NCBI GenBank assembly: GCA_037903355.1
Contig: JBAJFE010000060.1
Span: 1,426,001 to 1,490,000, forward strand
Direction: 5' to 3'
Length of the DNA: 64,000 nucleotides
From: Trichuris trichiura
Taxonomy: Eukaryota > Nematoda > Enoplea > Trichinellida > Trichuridae
Within the stretch, counting starts at the first letter, position 1. Every line of letters begins with the position of its first letter. The translations under genes were made by a program, and so were the position numbers. The notes under the pieces are model-generated. The model searched no databases. It worked only from the letters and a program-made list of their open reading frames with translations, and had not been told where the DNA came from. Shown here in pieces: positions 12,801-23,100 of the stretch.

Positions 12801-15768
12801 TATGGTATAAACCTAATGCGACTACTGCGCATGCAAAGCCAGGAAGACCCTAAGAGAATCCTGTGAGAAGAAAAGTGAAGGCTGCACTTAAGAACGCCGC
12901 TATTCTACACATCGATAAATATGAAATCATTACCCGCACGAACAGGCTGAATAAGGAGGTGAGCATGTGGAAAACAAGACAATGCTTCAAACCAGTGATT
13001 CTCAGTGCGATGCTAGCGCCACCTAGGAACCTTCCTCGGGAGCGCTGATGGGTCCAACGCGCTACTAAGAAGGAGGCAAATGTGAAAGCTCTTTTTTGGC
13101 GCTAGTTATACGGTGGTTAAACTGGGGAATGCTGAGAAATAGCGGAAAAGAAGCTCTTCCCTCAGGCTAATAATATTACTTACGCAAAAAGGCCTATCTG
13201 ATTGGTTGACGGTTTAAGCGACAAGCACAATAGCAAGAAAAAAAACAATATAATGTTCGCTTACTCGGTGCGACGTCGGAAATCGCTGCTGTATATGGTC
13301 AGACGTCCTCTTGGCCAACGTCCTGCTTGCATCGCGCCTGAAGGAAGTTGAACATGTAGGCAAAGGAGGCCTCCGAGGAAAATTTTATAATAGAAAAAAA
13401 ACAAAAAAGTATTTGCAATACATGGAATTGACAGGTCAAAATTTCAACCGACAAAGCCGAAAACTAGACTCGACACGCTTTTCAGTCATGCCCATATTTG
13501 GATGCTCTGGAATGGCAACTTATCGTACTTTTATTACTCGTATACTGATGCAGATCAAGACTAAAGGGAAGCTCTAAGGAGGGAAACGGACTTTGGACCG
13601 CCAAGGCAAAATGCGAAGCGCTGAACTCAAAAATAGCAGCGTCAAAACGCGCTAGTTTTGAAAAACATCTGCGTTCGCTCCACGACAATGCATTGCCGTT
13701 GATTTCAACGACCCCAAGTCTCTCCCTCTCTCCAATGCAATACTACAAGTCGTTTTAAAAAGAGAACTCCATTTTTTTACAGCGACTGGCTGAAGAACGG
13801 ATTGCAAATGATGCGCAGGTTAGTTGTATGAAACTGTACTTTCTGCGTTTTCTGCCTCGCGCAAAAATTTTACTAAAAAAGGGAAAGTACTATAAACACA
13901 AAGCCAATTGCCGACAAACAATGTCGACGGATAGAAGCAGCTCTAACGATTGGAAAAGCCTAAAAGCAAAGTCGATCAAAACGATCAAACAAATGTAAAC
14001 CGAATGGTAGCAAACACCCGAATGAATCGACTTACTTGAGTTATTTTTTTCCATAGACTCTTCGAATCTGGTATTACCACCTAAAGTAAAAAGTTTTGAA
14101 AAACTTTTAAGGAAGTGTGATTAGCTTACGATATGCTCGGTTAGACGTATTGTCGTCGTCGTCGTCCCAACGCAAAGATCTGAACTAGAAAAACGTTAAA
14201 ACCGGGACGACATAGCAACGCAATGGAGTGCGCGCGAAATTTGGATCTTTTCCATTGGACAGCCGATGGTTACTGCAGGTAGAACTAAAGCCTTGGTCAG
14301 CCTACGCTAAAGCAACTGCTGGCATCAGCAGGAGCTAATTTTAGGCTTAAGACCAGCTCGGCTCTTAGCTGGATTGATAGAACTTGCTTTTAGTTTTACC
14401 TACAGCACCCATTAAGCGTCTAATAGAAAACAACGCAAAATTTTTCCAGTATCGAGCGCGAGTGGCAAAATTGCGATTTACAAACACTAAAGGCGACAAT
14501 GAAGCTTTTCGAAGGCGTACAACGACGGACGGAAGAATTTGTCCACAAAGACAACCTACCGCTGTACGTTGTTAACCAACGACTACCGAAGAATTTTAAT
14601 GCAATTCAAAGCAAAACAACCGGGTGGGAAAAGTTAAAAATCTAATGACTGTGGGGATGCCATATAGATTTCGACGTTTCCCTTCAAAGGCGTTTTAGCA
14701 GACTAAATTTGCTTCTAAACTTTTGGCATACTGTAATACTAAACGAAAGCAACATAACAAAAGTACAACATTAATCAATGCACATTGCGCGAATCTGTCG
14801 AAAACTTTATTTGAAAATTGACAGTAACGTTCGCTTACGCGTCTCTATGCGCATAAAGGCTCCCGTATGTGTCTTCAGCGTTACGCATGTTTTCTACGTC
14901 TCCTCTTCCTGAGTCTGAAAGACAAAAGCGAAAGCTTTAATAAAAAATTGCAAGCGCCGAAACGTGAGACTAATATCCTCATAAGAAACAAAGGATTCAC
15001 TAACTACGGACCGAGCCTTAAGACGAACTGAGCAGCTAAAGCAGTGTTTCTCAACGTGGGCCCTGGGAGATTTTAGGGGAGCCCTGGAGGGGGTCCTGGA
15101 GGATAATGCGGCAGGACATTGTCCCAATAAACGGTGGGCCCTTACAAGGATTAGGGGAGCCTTGACAAGGCCTAGGGGAGCCCTGGGGCAAAAAAGGTTG
15201 AGAAACTATGAGCTAAAGGAAGAGCGTAGGACAGCACTGTAAGCTATGCACAGATTAGGGGACTAAGCCTAACATCTAATGCGCATATGCTCAAAGCTAT
15301 AGAGATTTATTTATAAAGACTGGAACGGATAAAGGTCTAATTCATTTGAAATTCAAAAGTTTAGCCCTAAAGCTCGGAAACGGCTGGCTCCTGAAAATCA
15401 CGGAGGAAACGGTAACTGCGAAACCTCATTTGCGCCAGGTTATAATACCTTTTTTTAAAAACCAATTTCGCGCGATGTAACAGGCTAAGGTCCAACTATG
15501 AGGTGGAAAAACTGAAACAAGCATTGCAGCTATAAGCGAGGTTATTGGAGGGAAGAATAAAGAGCGATTATAGTTCTTAATGCCAGCGATGAGCTAATCC
15601 TGTAAGAATAAGAACTGTTAATTCGGTATGGGGTCAATAGATAAGTTAAAGCTTTATTTCATAGTACACTGCGGTTTTTAAAATGTCACAGATTTAATAA
15701 TGAAAAAGCGGTCGAGGAAAAACAATACCCACAAATAACTCACCTTTATCGTAAGCACCTCGCCTCAT
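3846..15768 (-). CDS. Unrecognised ~22-exon membrane protein gene (micro-exon architecture)
   Basis: Hand-spliced minus-strand model. Exons in transcription order: 15768-15744, 14914-14839, 14179-14130, 14080-14036, 13337-13265, 12707-12654, 12253-12197, 12140-12103, 11880-11782, 11689-11600, 11375-11301, 10798-10727, 9850-9707, 8852-8790, 8728-8651, 7988-7894, 5955-5856, 5646-5556, 5080-4851, 4627-4574, 4280-4215, 4000-3846. Every junction keeps phase, and the sum is 1830 nt (609 aa, stop at 3846-3848). The N-terminal half is acidic and disordered-looking (RWDDDDDN, WHEDEPESQ). A Cys-containing part follows (SYCDDLSDC, CETTDRCIQ). Hydrophobic segments lie at about residues 384-402, 444-462 and 483-515, then a Ser/Asp-rich tail. 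Many exons are phase 1-1 and 38-99 nt. No family was recognised; a multipass or tail-anchored membrane protein is inferred. The start ATG and the 5955 acceptor are the weakest points. Confidence 0.62.
7127..7496. mobile_element. Foldback element of inverted PLE1 ends, 13-bp target duplication
   Basis: A near-perfect palindrome: arms 7170-7327 and 7338-7495 are reverse complements, and both match the PLE1 3' tail (714-890). Direct repeats GACGTCATTCAGG at 7114-7126 and 7497-7509 flank the element. Each arm carries a hammerhead-like core (7287-7324 minus; 7339-7376 plus). There is no coding capacity. The variable-length duplication, like that of PLE1, suggests mobilisation by Penelope machinery. 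It lies in the long intron between exons 7894-7988 and 5856-5955 of the micro-exon gene. Confidence 0.85.
7339..7376 (+). ncRNA. Hammerhead-like core, right arm of foldback element
   Basis: Reads CTGACGA, stem CGGAAC/GTTCCG closing a short loop, GAAA, then C-GTACG-G and GTA. The same core lies inverted in the left arm (7287-7324). Helix I partners are not evident. Confidence 0.55.
8230..8582. mobile_element. Second foldback element of inverted PLE1 ends, 12-bp target duplication
   Basis: Two inverted arms meet at about 8375 and match the element at 7127-7496 and the PLE1 3' tail. Flanking direct repeats AATCAAGTTCCT lie at 8218-8229 and 8583-8594. The right arm keeps a hammerhead-like core at 8384-8421. 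The left arm has lost the CTGACGA half, so the arms are unequal: the right arm extends further (about 50 bases ending TCTTTCGAAA) than the left. It lies in an intron of the micro-exon gene. Confidence 0.85.
8384..8421 (+). ncRNA. Hammerhead-like core, second foldback element
   Basis: CTGACGA, six-base-pair stem II, GAAA and a two-base-pair helix III closing GTACG before GTA. It is identical in layout to the copies at 837-873 and 7339-7376. Helix I is not apparent in this copy. Confidence 0.55.
10946..11163. repeat. Imperfect inverted repeat (MITE-like)
   Basis: Left arm (AAAAATCCCGACTC, then GGTGTACG, then AAGCCTAAAT) pairs imperfectly with the right arm (AGGCTTACGTGACGTACACC, then ATTCGGGATTTTTG). 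Arms are about 75-100 bp. No coding potential and no clear target duplication. It lies in an intron of the micro-exon gene. Confidence 0.55.
15042..15210. mobile_element. 169-bp hAT-type MITE with 8-bp target duplication
   Basis: The ends are inverted: CAGTGTTTCTCAAC on the left, and GGTTGAGAAACTATG on the right (reverse complement CATAGTTTCTCAACC). The flanks are identical 8-bp repeats AGCTAAAG at 15034-15041 and 15211-15218. An 8-bp duplication and a CAGTG..TCTCAAC terminus are typical of hAT elements such as the Charlie group. The interior is GC-rich repeated GGGGAGCC, with no coding capacity. It sits in the first intron of the micro-exon gene model. Confidence 0.85.
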
Positions 15769-16411
15769 TTGAGCTACTGGAGTCCTGGTAGTCTAAATTA
15801 TGAGTGAATGAGTCGATCAAAGAATTGTATACTGCTTTTCTTGCGTTGGCACGATCGAACTACTGAGCCGACCAATTACGGTCACTTGTACAAGAGAAGC
15901 GAAACTAATGAATCATATTGTAACGAAAAAATGTTAGATGATAACCGACGTTAATAATGAATCCTCATTCCTGCTACCGCTACCTGTTGTAGTACTGTTC
16001 GTCAAAGTACCTAGAATTTTTTCCCGCTTCAAAATGGGACAGAGATCGGCGCCTAAGTGATGCCGCTAACCAACTAGGCAAAGAGTGAAATCTTAGAACT
16101 TCCTCTAACAACTGGAGAATCAGTCTGCAGCATTGCCGACAAATGATCTGAGAATGCAACATGCTATATGATGCGTAGGTTAGTTGTCCGAAAAGTACAT
16201 CTTTGCATTTCTTGCCGCTCTAGCCAAGTATTGAACTCAACAAAATAGGGAAAGCAGCTTTCAATGTGGTGTTACAAGGAACTGCTCGTCGAAAACCATT
16301 AAAAAATTAAGCAAAACATTTCAGGGAGCGACAGTTGGGCTAATATCGGGCTACCGATGTGATTTATGCCACTTCTTCGAACGATCACGCTTTGCCGTAT
16401 GACAGCTTAGT
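15769..16411. other. Upstream region of micro-exon gene, no gene seen
   Basis: Probably the promoter and 5' UTR side of the minus-strand gene starting at 15768. At ~16167-16260 it contains a copy of a degenerate ~80-bp repeat (ATGATGCG.AGGTTAGTTGT) also found near 13808, and in weaker form near 6465 and 379. No convincing open frame. Confidence 0.4.
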
Positions 16412-19255
16412 GCAAAAGTTTTATTACGGAATTATTCCCGTTTAATGTGTAAATAACTCCGGAGCTTTCGGGTCGACCGAGACCCATCTGCAGCGGTTGT
16501 GAGTTATGGATGTAACTTGTGCGCGTGACTTGAGTCTTCTGTCGTTTTCATGGTTTAAAGCGGGTGTTTTAAAGTTCTCCGTTGGTGCTTTTTCTGTTTA
16601 TATGTTGTGTGATTTGTCCGTTTTTCGCATTTTTTCTCATGTGCGGTGATTATTTCTTCTTTCACTTGCTCCATGTGTTCTTGTATCACGTCCAATTATG
16701 GAGCAGCAGTCGTAACGCGTCACTATATTTGTCCAAATTTCACTTACATCTGCTCCTTGGTCGCGGTTATATGTGAGGTTGTGTCTTATGTTAAAGGCTT
16801 CTTTGATTCTTCTTAATCGTAGGTTCTTTTCATAACAAAAGACTTTTGGGTTGAGCGTCTGGTTACATTGTGTGGCATGTTCTGCCACCGCAGAGGCCTG
16901 TTTGGCTTTTTCCATAGTGATTATCGGGTTTAAAATTGGTCTTCCTCTTTGTGTAGTTCCATTGCAACTGCTATTGAGCATGGCCTTCGCATTGTTGTAA
17001 CTTGCAAGCTTTTTTAAATGTTCATTAAATCTATGTTCTAAAGTGTTCCCCGTTTCGCCAATATAAATTCCTTAGCAAGAGCATTCGACTGCGTATACTA
17101 ATCCTGTCTTCTTGTTTGTTGGGATTTTTGTTTTGTCCGAGCGAAGAATTGATCTCAGGTTAGGGGAGCTCTTGAAGAAAACTCTGAAACCTAACGTTCT
17201 TCCTAGCCGGGTAATTTTTTCTCCTAAGCTTGCCACATAGGGAATAACTAAGCAAGGCTGGTGCAAAGCGTTTTCTGCACTAGATTCACGTTTGCGAAGC
17301 TTGTAGTTGAGGACTTGGCGAATAAAGGACCTGGGATATCCGTTCTTGCAGAAAATTTTCCGAATGTGTTTGAACTCTGGTTGAAGATATTCGGGACTGC
17401 ATAATTTGATTGCTCGGTCAATCATTCCAGAGAGGATACCACGCATTACTGATCTGGGGTGATGTGATGAAAAGTTGAGGTACTGATCCGTGTGCGTGGG
17501 TTTTCTATATACTCTGGCTTTTATCCCATCGTTTGTGCGAATAATTAAAGCGTCTAGAAAGGGTAGGGAGTTGTTGTCTTCTTTTTCCTTTGTGAAAACG
17601 ATTTGGTTCGGGCGGATGTTGCTGAGGAATTGTAAAAATTGCTCTTCCTTTCCAGCTTTAATAATTACGAATATGTCGTCTAAGTACCTTTTGAAAAGGC
17701 GTGGAGCTATGCGTCTGTCTACCGTTGCGAACATTTGTCTTTCAAAGCTTTCCATAAATATTTCTGCTAATACTGGAGATAAGGGGCTGCCCATAGGTAC
17801 TCCGCTAGATTGTTCGTAGTACTTGTTATCAAAAGTGAAATGATTGCCTTCTTCCATGCAAAAGGAAACCAATTTGACAATGTGAAAGAGATTTAGTTTA
17901 GTTCTGGTGGGTAGACTTGTGTCTGCATTGAGGAGATTGTATAGGAACTCAAGTGTATCTGACATGGGGATGCTCGGGAATAGTTCTTTTACATCATAAC
18001 TAACCAGAATTTCATCTGGTTCTAGGTAGTGACTCCGGATTTCGTTGACAAAAGTTTTGCTATTTTTGATAAAGGACGGCTCTTTGCCAGTAAGTGGTTT
18101 GATGATCGTTCCTAAGTATCGACTGAGTTCACTTTTGATACTATTAATGGTGGAGACTATTGGTCTCATTGGAATCCCTGGTTTGTGTACTTTTGGGAGA
18201 CCATAGAGCTCAGGGGGTCTGAAGTTCGATCCAAACTTAAGATGTGTTATCATTTTGTTGATTTCAGGTTCTTTGGTCTCTGTAGCATATGTGATGAGGA
18301 GAGATAGAAGATTTTTCCGGGAAGCCTCTGTAGAGTCAGTGGGTAAAGGGGCATAATTGTTGGTGCTTAAGATAGCTGTCATTTTTTCCATGTAAGTGTT
18401 TCTGTCTAGTAGAACTATTTTATTCCCTTTATCGGCTTTAGTGATAATTCTGTTCGGTTGATTTCGAAGCTGATGTAGGCAGTTCATCTCATGTCGGCTT
18501 AAGTTAGGAGTAGCGTTGAAGCGGTGATTTAAGATTAATGTAGATAAAGTTCTTTTAATCTGTCTGGCTCTTTGTGGGTCTGTCGAAGATAAGCTGTCTT
18601 CAATTGAGGTAATGATATCGAGAATGGGTGATCGTTTAAGGGTGGGAACGAAATTCAGTCCCTTTTTTTAGTATGACCTTCTCACTTTCGCTCAGAGGGG
18701 AGGAGCTGAGGTTTACTATTGTTGTATTTAGTTCCGACTCAGTGGTCCTTTGTAAGCTATTGGTGTAGACATTTAGAGAAGTCACCGGGAAACTCGCCTG
18801 AAATCTATCGAATTTCCTTTTTAATACCTGTTTTTGTGTCGTCCAAACTGTTACTGCGGCCACATCCACATGTCTGACCAAGGCTTCGTAAATTGCTCTC
18901 TGTAGTTGGTTTCTGAGGTAACTGAGTGTGTTGTTGTAGTTTGCTGTCAATTTCGCTAGTGTAAATCTGTGTTGTCTTATAACGTTTTTGAGCAGAGATA
19001 ATCCAGCGGAAAATAGGATTCGTTTTGAGTGACTATCCACGTTCTGACCCCATTTTAGTTGAAAGCACTTCGGTAGAATTCTGTGGTCTCTGCGTTTCAG
19101 TAAGAAGGTCAGTTGGGCTTGAGTAAGACCCGCTTTAATACGTGTATGCTCCAAATATCTGGCCGCTGACAGGAGCTTACGGGTCTCGGTCGACCCGAAA
19201 GCTCCGGAGTTATTTAACACATTAAACGGGAATAATTCCGTAATAAAACTTTTGC
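16412..19255 (-). mobile_element. Penelope-like element PLE2 between 75-bp inverted repeats (decayed)
   Basis: Inverted repeats at 16412-16485 and 19181-19255 are almost identical (GCAAAAGTTTTATTACGG outer end; GGTCGACCGAGACCC inner end). They enclose a minus-strand Penelope RT and GIY-YIG gene. The repeat includes a hairpin GGGTC..GACCC followed by GAAA, like a degenerate hammerhead. No clear target duplication is visible at the two ends. Confidence 0.85.
16637..19220 (-). pseudogene. PLE2 RT/GIY-YIG gene, interrupted
   Basis: Three minus-strand pieces form one Penelope protein. 19220-18636 is the N-terminal domain, whose frame runs out of the inverted repeat, ending near the conserved VILKKG block where an A-homopolymer (about 18666) causes a frameshift. 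18487-17072 is the RT core (TKADKGNKIV, YGLPKVHKPG, FKRYLDDIFVII). From 17072 to 16637 comes the GIY-YIG part (GIYIGETGN, RLRRIKEAF), cut off by one in-frame TAA at about 17072-17074. The YLDD catalytic motif is intact. It differs considerably from PLE1, so it is a separate family. Non-functional as it stands. Confidence 0.88.
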
Positions 19256-20123
19256 ATTATGAAAACATACGCTCCCGTACCAAGAAACCACATTTTCATG
19301 ACACCTTAGTGCCTTAAATCGTTTGCGCGGGTAGTGCTTACCCTATGCCAAATCAAAACGCAGGTACTATCAGGCGCTTTTGGGCTGTTTGTGACGGATT
19401 TTTGCATGCGCGAGGTTTGAATTAATCAAAGATCTTCCTACCTTAGGACTGAATGTAGCAAAGACCTGTCGTACGCGCGGAGTGCCGTCGGAGCAACGTT
19501 CCGAAGCTTTTATGCGCACGGTAACTTCCTAGCGTGTGGGAGACATCTCAAGAAACGCTCCGTGAAACAACGGATGGGCATTTCAGTCTCTAACTACTCA
19601 CTCTTACTTTTTGCAAAAATGAAAACTATGCAGATCCTTCTTTGTCTCTCTGCACCAGGTTACCTTCTTGTTTTTCTTTTTATTTGGTTAGCAACGATCT
19701 TCAGTCGTCTGTAAATCAGTTGGCTTTCTTTTTTCTTTAAATCTCTAAGCCGAGGATACTTGAAGATTTTTCCATAGTGCTTTTCTTGTTGTCAGTAGCA
19801 TTCCCTCGCGTTGCCGGAATTTCGATTTACTGTTCGATGAGCTTATTTCACTTCAGAGGTTACAGTTGACCAAAACGCTTTCGGCTAGCGAGAAACAGCG
19901 ATTTCATCGGGCGCCAACATGCACCTGAGGGTGCCGACAAGGGCAGCGAACAGCGATGGCAAGATCAACAAGGACTGTACGGGACAACAATTGAAAATTG
20001 GCACCCTACGCGTAAACAAGTACAAAGATGAAATCCGCTGACATTGTTAAGGGATAGTAGTTTGAAGTTTTGATAATCGGTCGAGGTGCGACACGTTGAG
20101 TAACAATCCTTTTTAAAAAACGT
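19256..20123. other. Intergenic between PLE2 and neurabin, no gene seen
   Basis: No supported open frame. The bases nearest 20123 are expected to hold the 3' UTR and poly(A) signal of the minus-strand neurabin gene. I see no RNA gene signature. Confidence 0.5.
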
Positions 20124-23100
20124 TTACTTCTCCGATAGCTTTAACATTCTCTTCTGCTCCTTCTCGTACATCTTTCGCTCTTTAACCACGTAGGATTTCA
20201 AGTCTTTCACGCGCTTTTTGATTAGTGCGCGATCGGCGTGATTATAAATACCCATTGCCTGTAACAAAGACAACGATCATACTGCAGAATAATAATAATA
20301 ATAATAACCAAGTTACAACGATTAAAAAAGAGAACCTACCTTCAGCTTCCCACCGTCCAAGCAAAGTAGTTTTGGGCCGTCGATTCCGTTGACCGCAAAT
20401 TCAGGAACGTACTTTTCCAAACCAACCGACTTTAAAAACTGACAAACGTCGTCGCAATCCCAACTTAACACTTCAATGTTCTATAAACAAATGCGCGCGC
20501 GGTTTACAGCAAAGACGACGCGGGGAGAAACTGCAACAAACCTTTTCCATTTCGCTTGTGGTCACGAAAGTGCCGATTTCGGGATCCTCTGAAAAAAACA
20601 GTTGTGCTGCATTTAACCAAACAGTAGGACATGCGAAAGTACGCGAAACAGGTGGATACGGATTCTTCTTCCGCAGTAGCATATTCGTGAACCGTCTCGC
20701 GCTTGCTGGAGAACGAATCAGCGCCCTGTCCAAGGAACAAAACGTTCTGGGAGATGAACAGTTCTGCCCGGCGGTTTCGTCTAGCGAGTCTGTCCAATTG
20801 GAAAAGTTCGCGTCGAACTTGGAGCGCTTCAGATAATCTCTTACCTTGTCTCTGCGATTGGGAGCAAGCGCTTCTGAGCGAATTGGAGCGTTGGTCCGCG
20901 GGATTGTACGCCAACTGGGGACCATTTCCTGTCAAACGGCTTGGCGGTTGACGAGAGCACATCACCTGAAAAATTAGCATACCAAACTGATGCGGGGCAA
21001 TGCCAGCGCGCGCCCCATGCTCACCAAGCTATTGCGGACAGCTTCGGATTTGCTCTTTACAGCCCTGTTGTCCAACAGCTCAAAGTCCGGTGCATCCATA
21101 CCATCTTTGCGCGGCTCCTTGGACGGATATATTTCAATTGTAGTAGTATGCATCACTTTGTGCTCCCCATTGCCGTTAGTATTTAACAATGACATCATCA
21201 TCATATCGTCGTTATTTTCCGATTTGATATTCGACTGGTTGGTTATATTGCGCAAAGGCTGTTTCTCCTGGCCATTCTCGTTGGCAGCTTCGGCAATAAG
21301 ACTTGCGCGCTTCTGCTTAGCTTCGACCCATTGTTGCTCCAGTTCGATCACCTAAGTTGAAAGCAGCGGTCCGACGTGACGAGCCTCCTCAAAGCAACGC
21401 TTATTCTCTACTACCTTCTGCTCCAAATGCCTTATAAGTACGTTGTATTGTTCGTCCTTTTCGCGCAGCTCCTTCAAGTGACTTTCCTCGCGATTCAGCA
21501 AATCCTTTTCCCTGCAAGCGAACAACGGAACGTCAGCAGCCAAAGCCGACTTCGAAAGCTGGCCGTTGGCTAACCTTATTTGGTAATCCTTAATCAATTC
21601 CTTGGCGTCGGCATACTTGCGCTCCAAGTCTTGGAATTGACCGCGCGAATTGGACAAAAGTGACTGAAACTTTTCCGTCTCCCTTTTTGTTGCCAGCAGT
21701 TCCTCCTCGAGCAACGCAATTGCCTGCTGGACGCTACGAATGCTGTCCAATTTTGCGTCCGGCAATCCATTGTGCCCATCTCCGCCGTGAGAGCACAGCG
21801 AAGGAGCAACTAGTGCCATTTGTGGCGCCGCTGGCGATCCGCCGTCCGCTGCGGCACTTCTCCTTATTACCGAAGCGGCGCCGTACGGAGGCGCCGGTTC
21901 ACGTTGGACAGGTTGTATATCTCTTGGAATCTCTTGATTCGTATGGAGATAAGCTGGCTGCTGAGCCCTCATTGCTGTAGGTTCGTATAAATCGGTTGCC
22001 GAAGTTGTATCCTTCCGAAATGCCTGCAAAACATAGACTAAGCGTTGGGCATTTGCTTTTGTTTGGTAGCCAATGAATGGCAAGGCGATTTCAACGAGTG
22101 GCAACCATCGTGCAAAGCAAGCAGGGCTCTCACATGTTGTACGTCAAGCATGACGGTATGAATTTCGAAACTTTCTGCCAACGAGTTAGTAGGGTGCAAG
22201 CCTTCGGATGTTAGTGATCCGCCAGAGGAGACTGGGGACAACCGAAAAGGATCTACCTGCTCCCAGCAGGCTCCCGATTCAGTTGATTCGCTGTGGGCAA
22301 CGGATGCATCGCGGCTCAGTTCCTGTCCGCCCACCGACAGGGGCGACACGGCTACACCAATGCGGCTCTTAAACGTTAGTAAATATATACAGGCACATCA
22401 AAGAAACGAACGCCGAGCGCAACAGGTCGAGACAGAAGCGCCGACACTCACTGCCACTCTTTCCTGTACCAACTGCTTGTCCTGTTCCAGCGACTGTCGA
22501 ATCAGAGCACCAATCTCGCTGTTCTCAGGGTCCCGCTCCCGTCCAATTTTAAACCTAAAACGTACTTGATCATTTTTGCAACTTGTCGGCTAGTAAAGCA
22601 GCGTCCTTACGTAACGGTGCCGCTGGTGCTGCGCAGAATGGAGGCAGCGTAGGCTTGCGAAACTCCAATTAAGCTTTTCTTGTCAACTTCTATGATCTGG
22701 TCGCACACTTGAATCCTAAAAATAATCAAAAGATGATTTCGCTGCTTAAGACAACGAGCGGCCAAACCTAAACCTGCGCTGGAGTACAATATTTCTATTT
22801 TGGCAAAGCTTTAACTTACCAGAGCATCATACTGCCTAAACAGTAAGCAAGAAACTTACTGAAATTTATTATGCTACGGCAAGAGACCCTAAGCAACGTG
22901 TTTAGCAGTCGCTGCAAAAGCGCGAAAACTCTTTTAGAACACTAACGAAGTGTAATTATTTTTAAATCTTCGACAACAATAATGGGCCCAAATTTTACAT
23001 TTCCTTTTACAGTCACCTTGACTCCTTGGAGCATCAATCATACGTCTGCATCGGGGCCCGCCTACAATAACGTCCTACAGCAAAATGCTAAACGCAAGAC

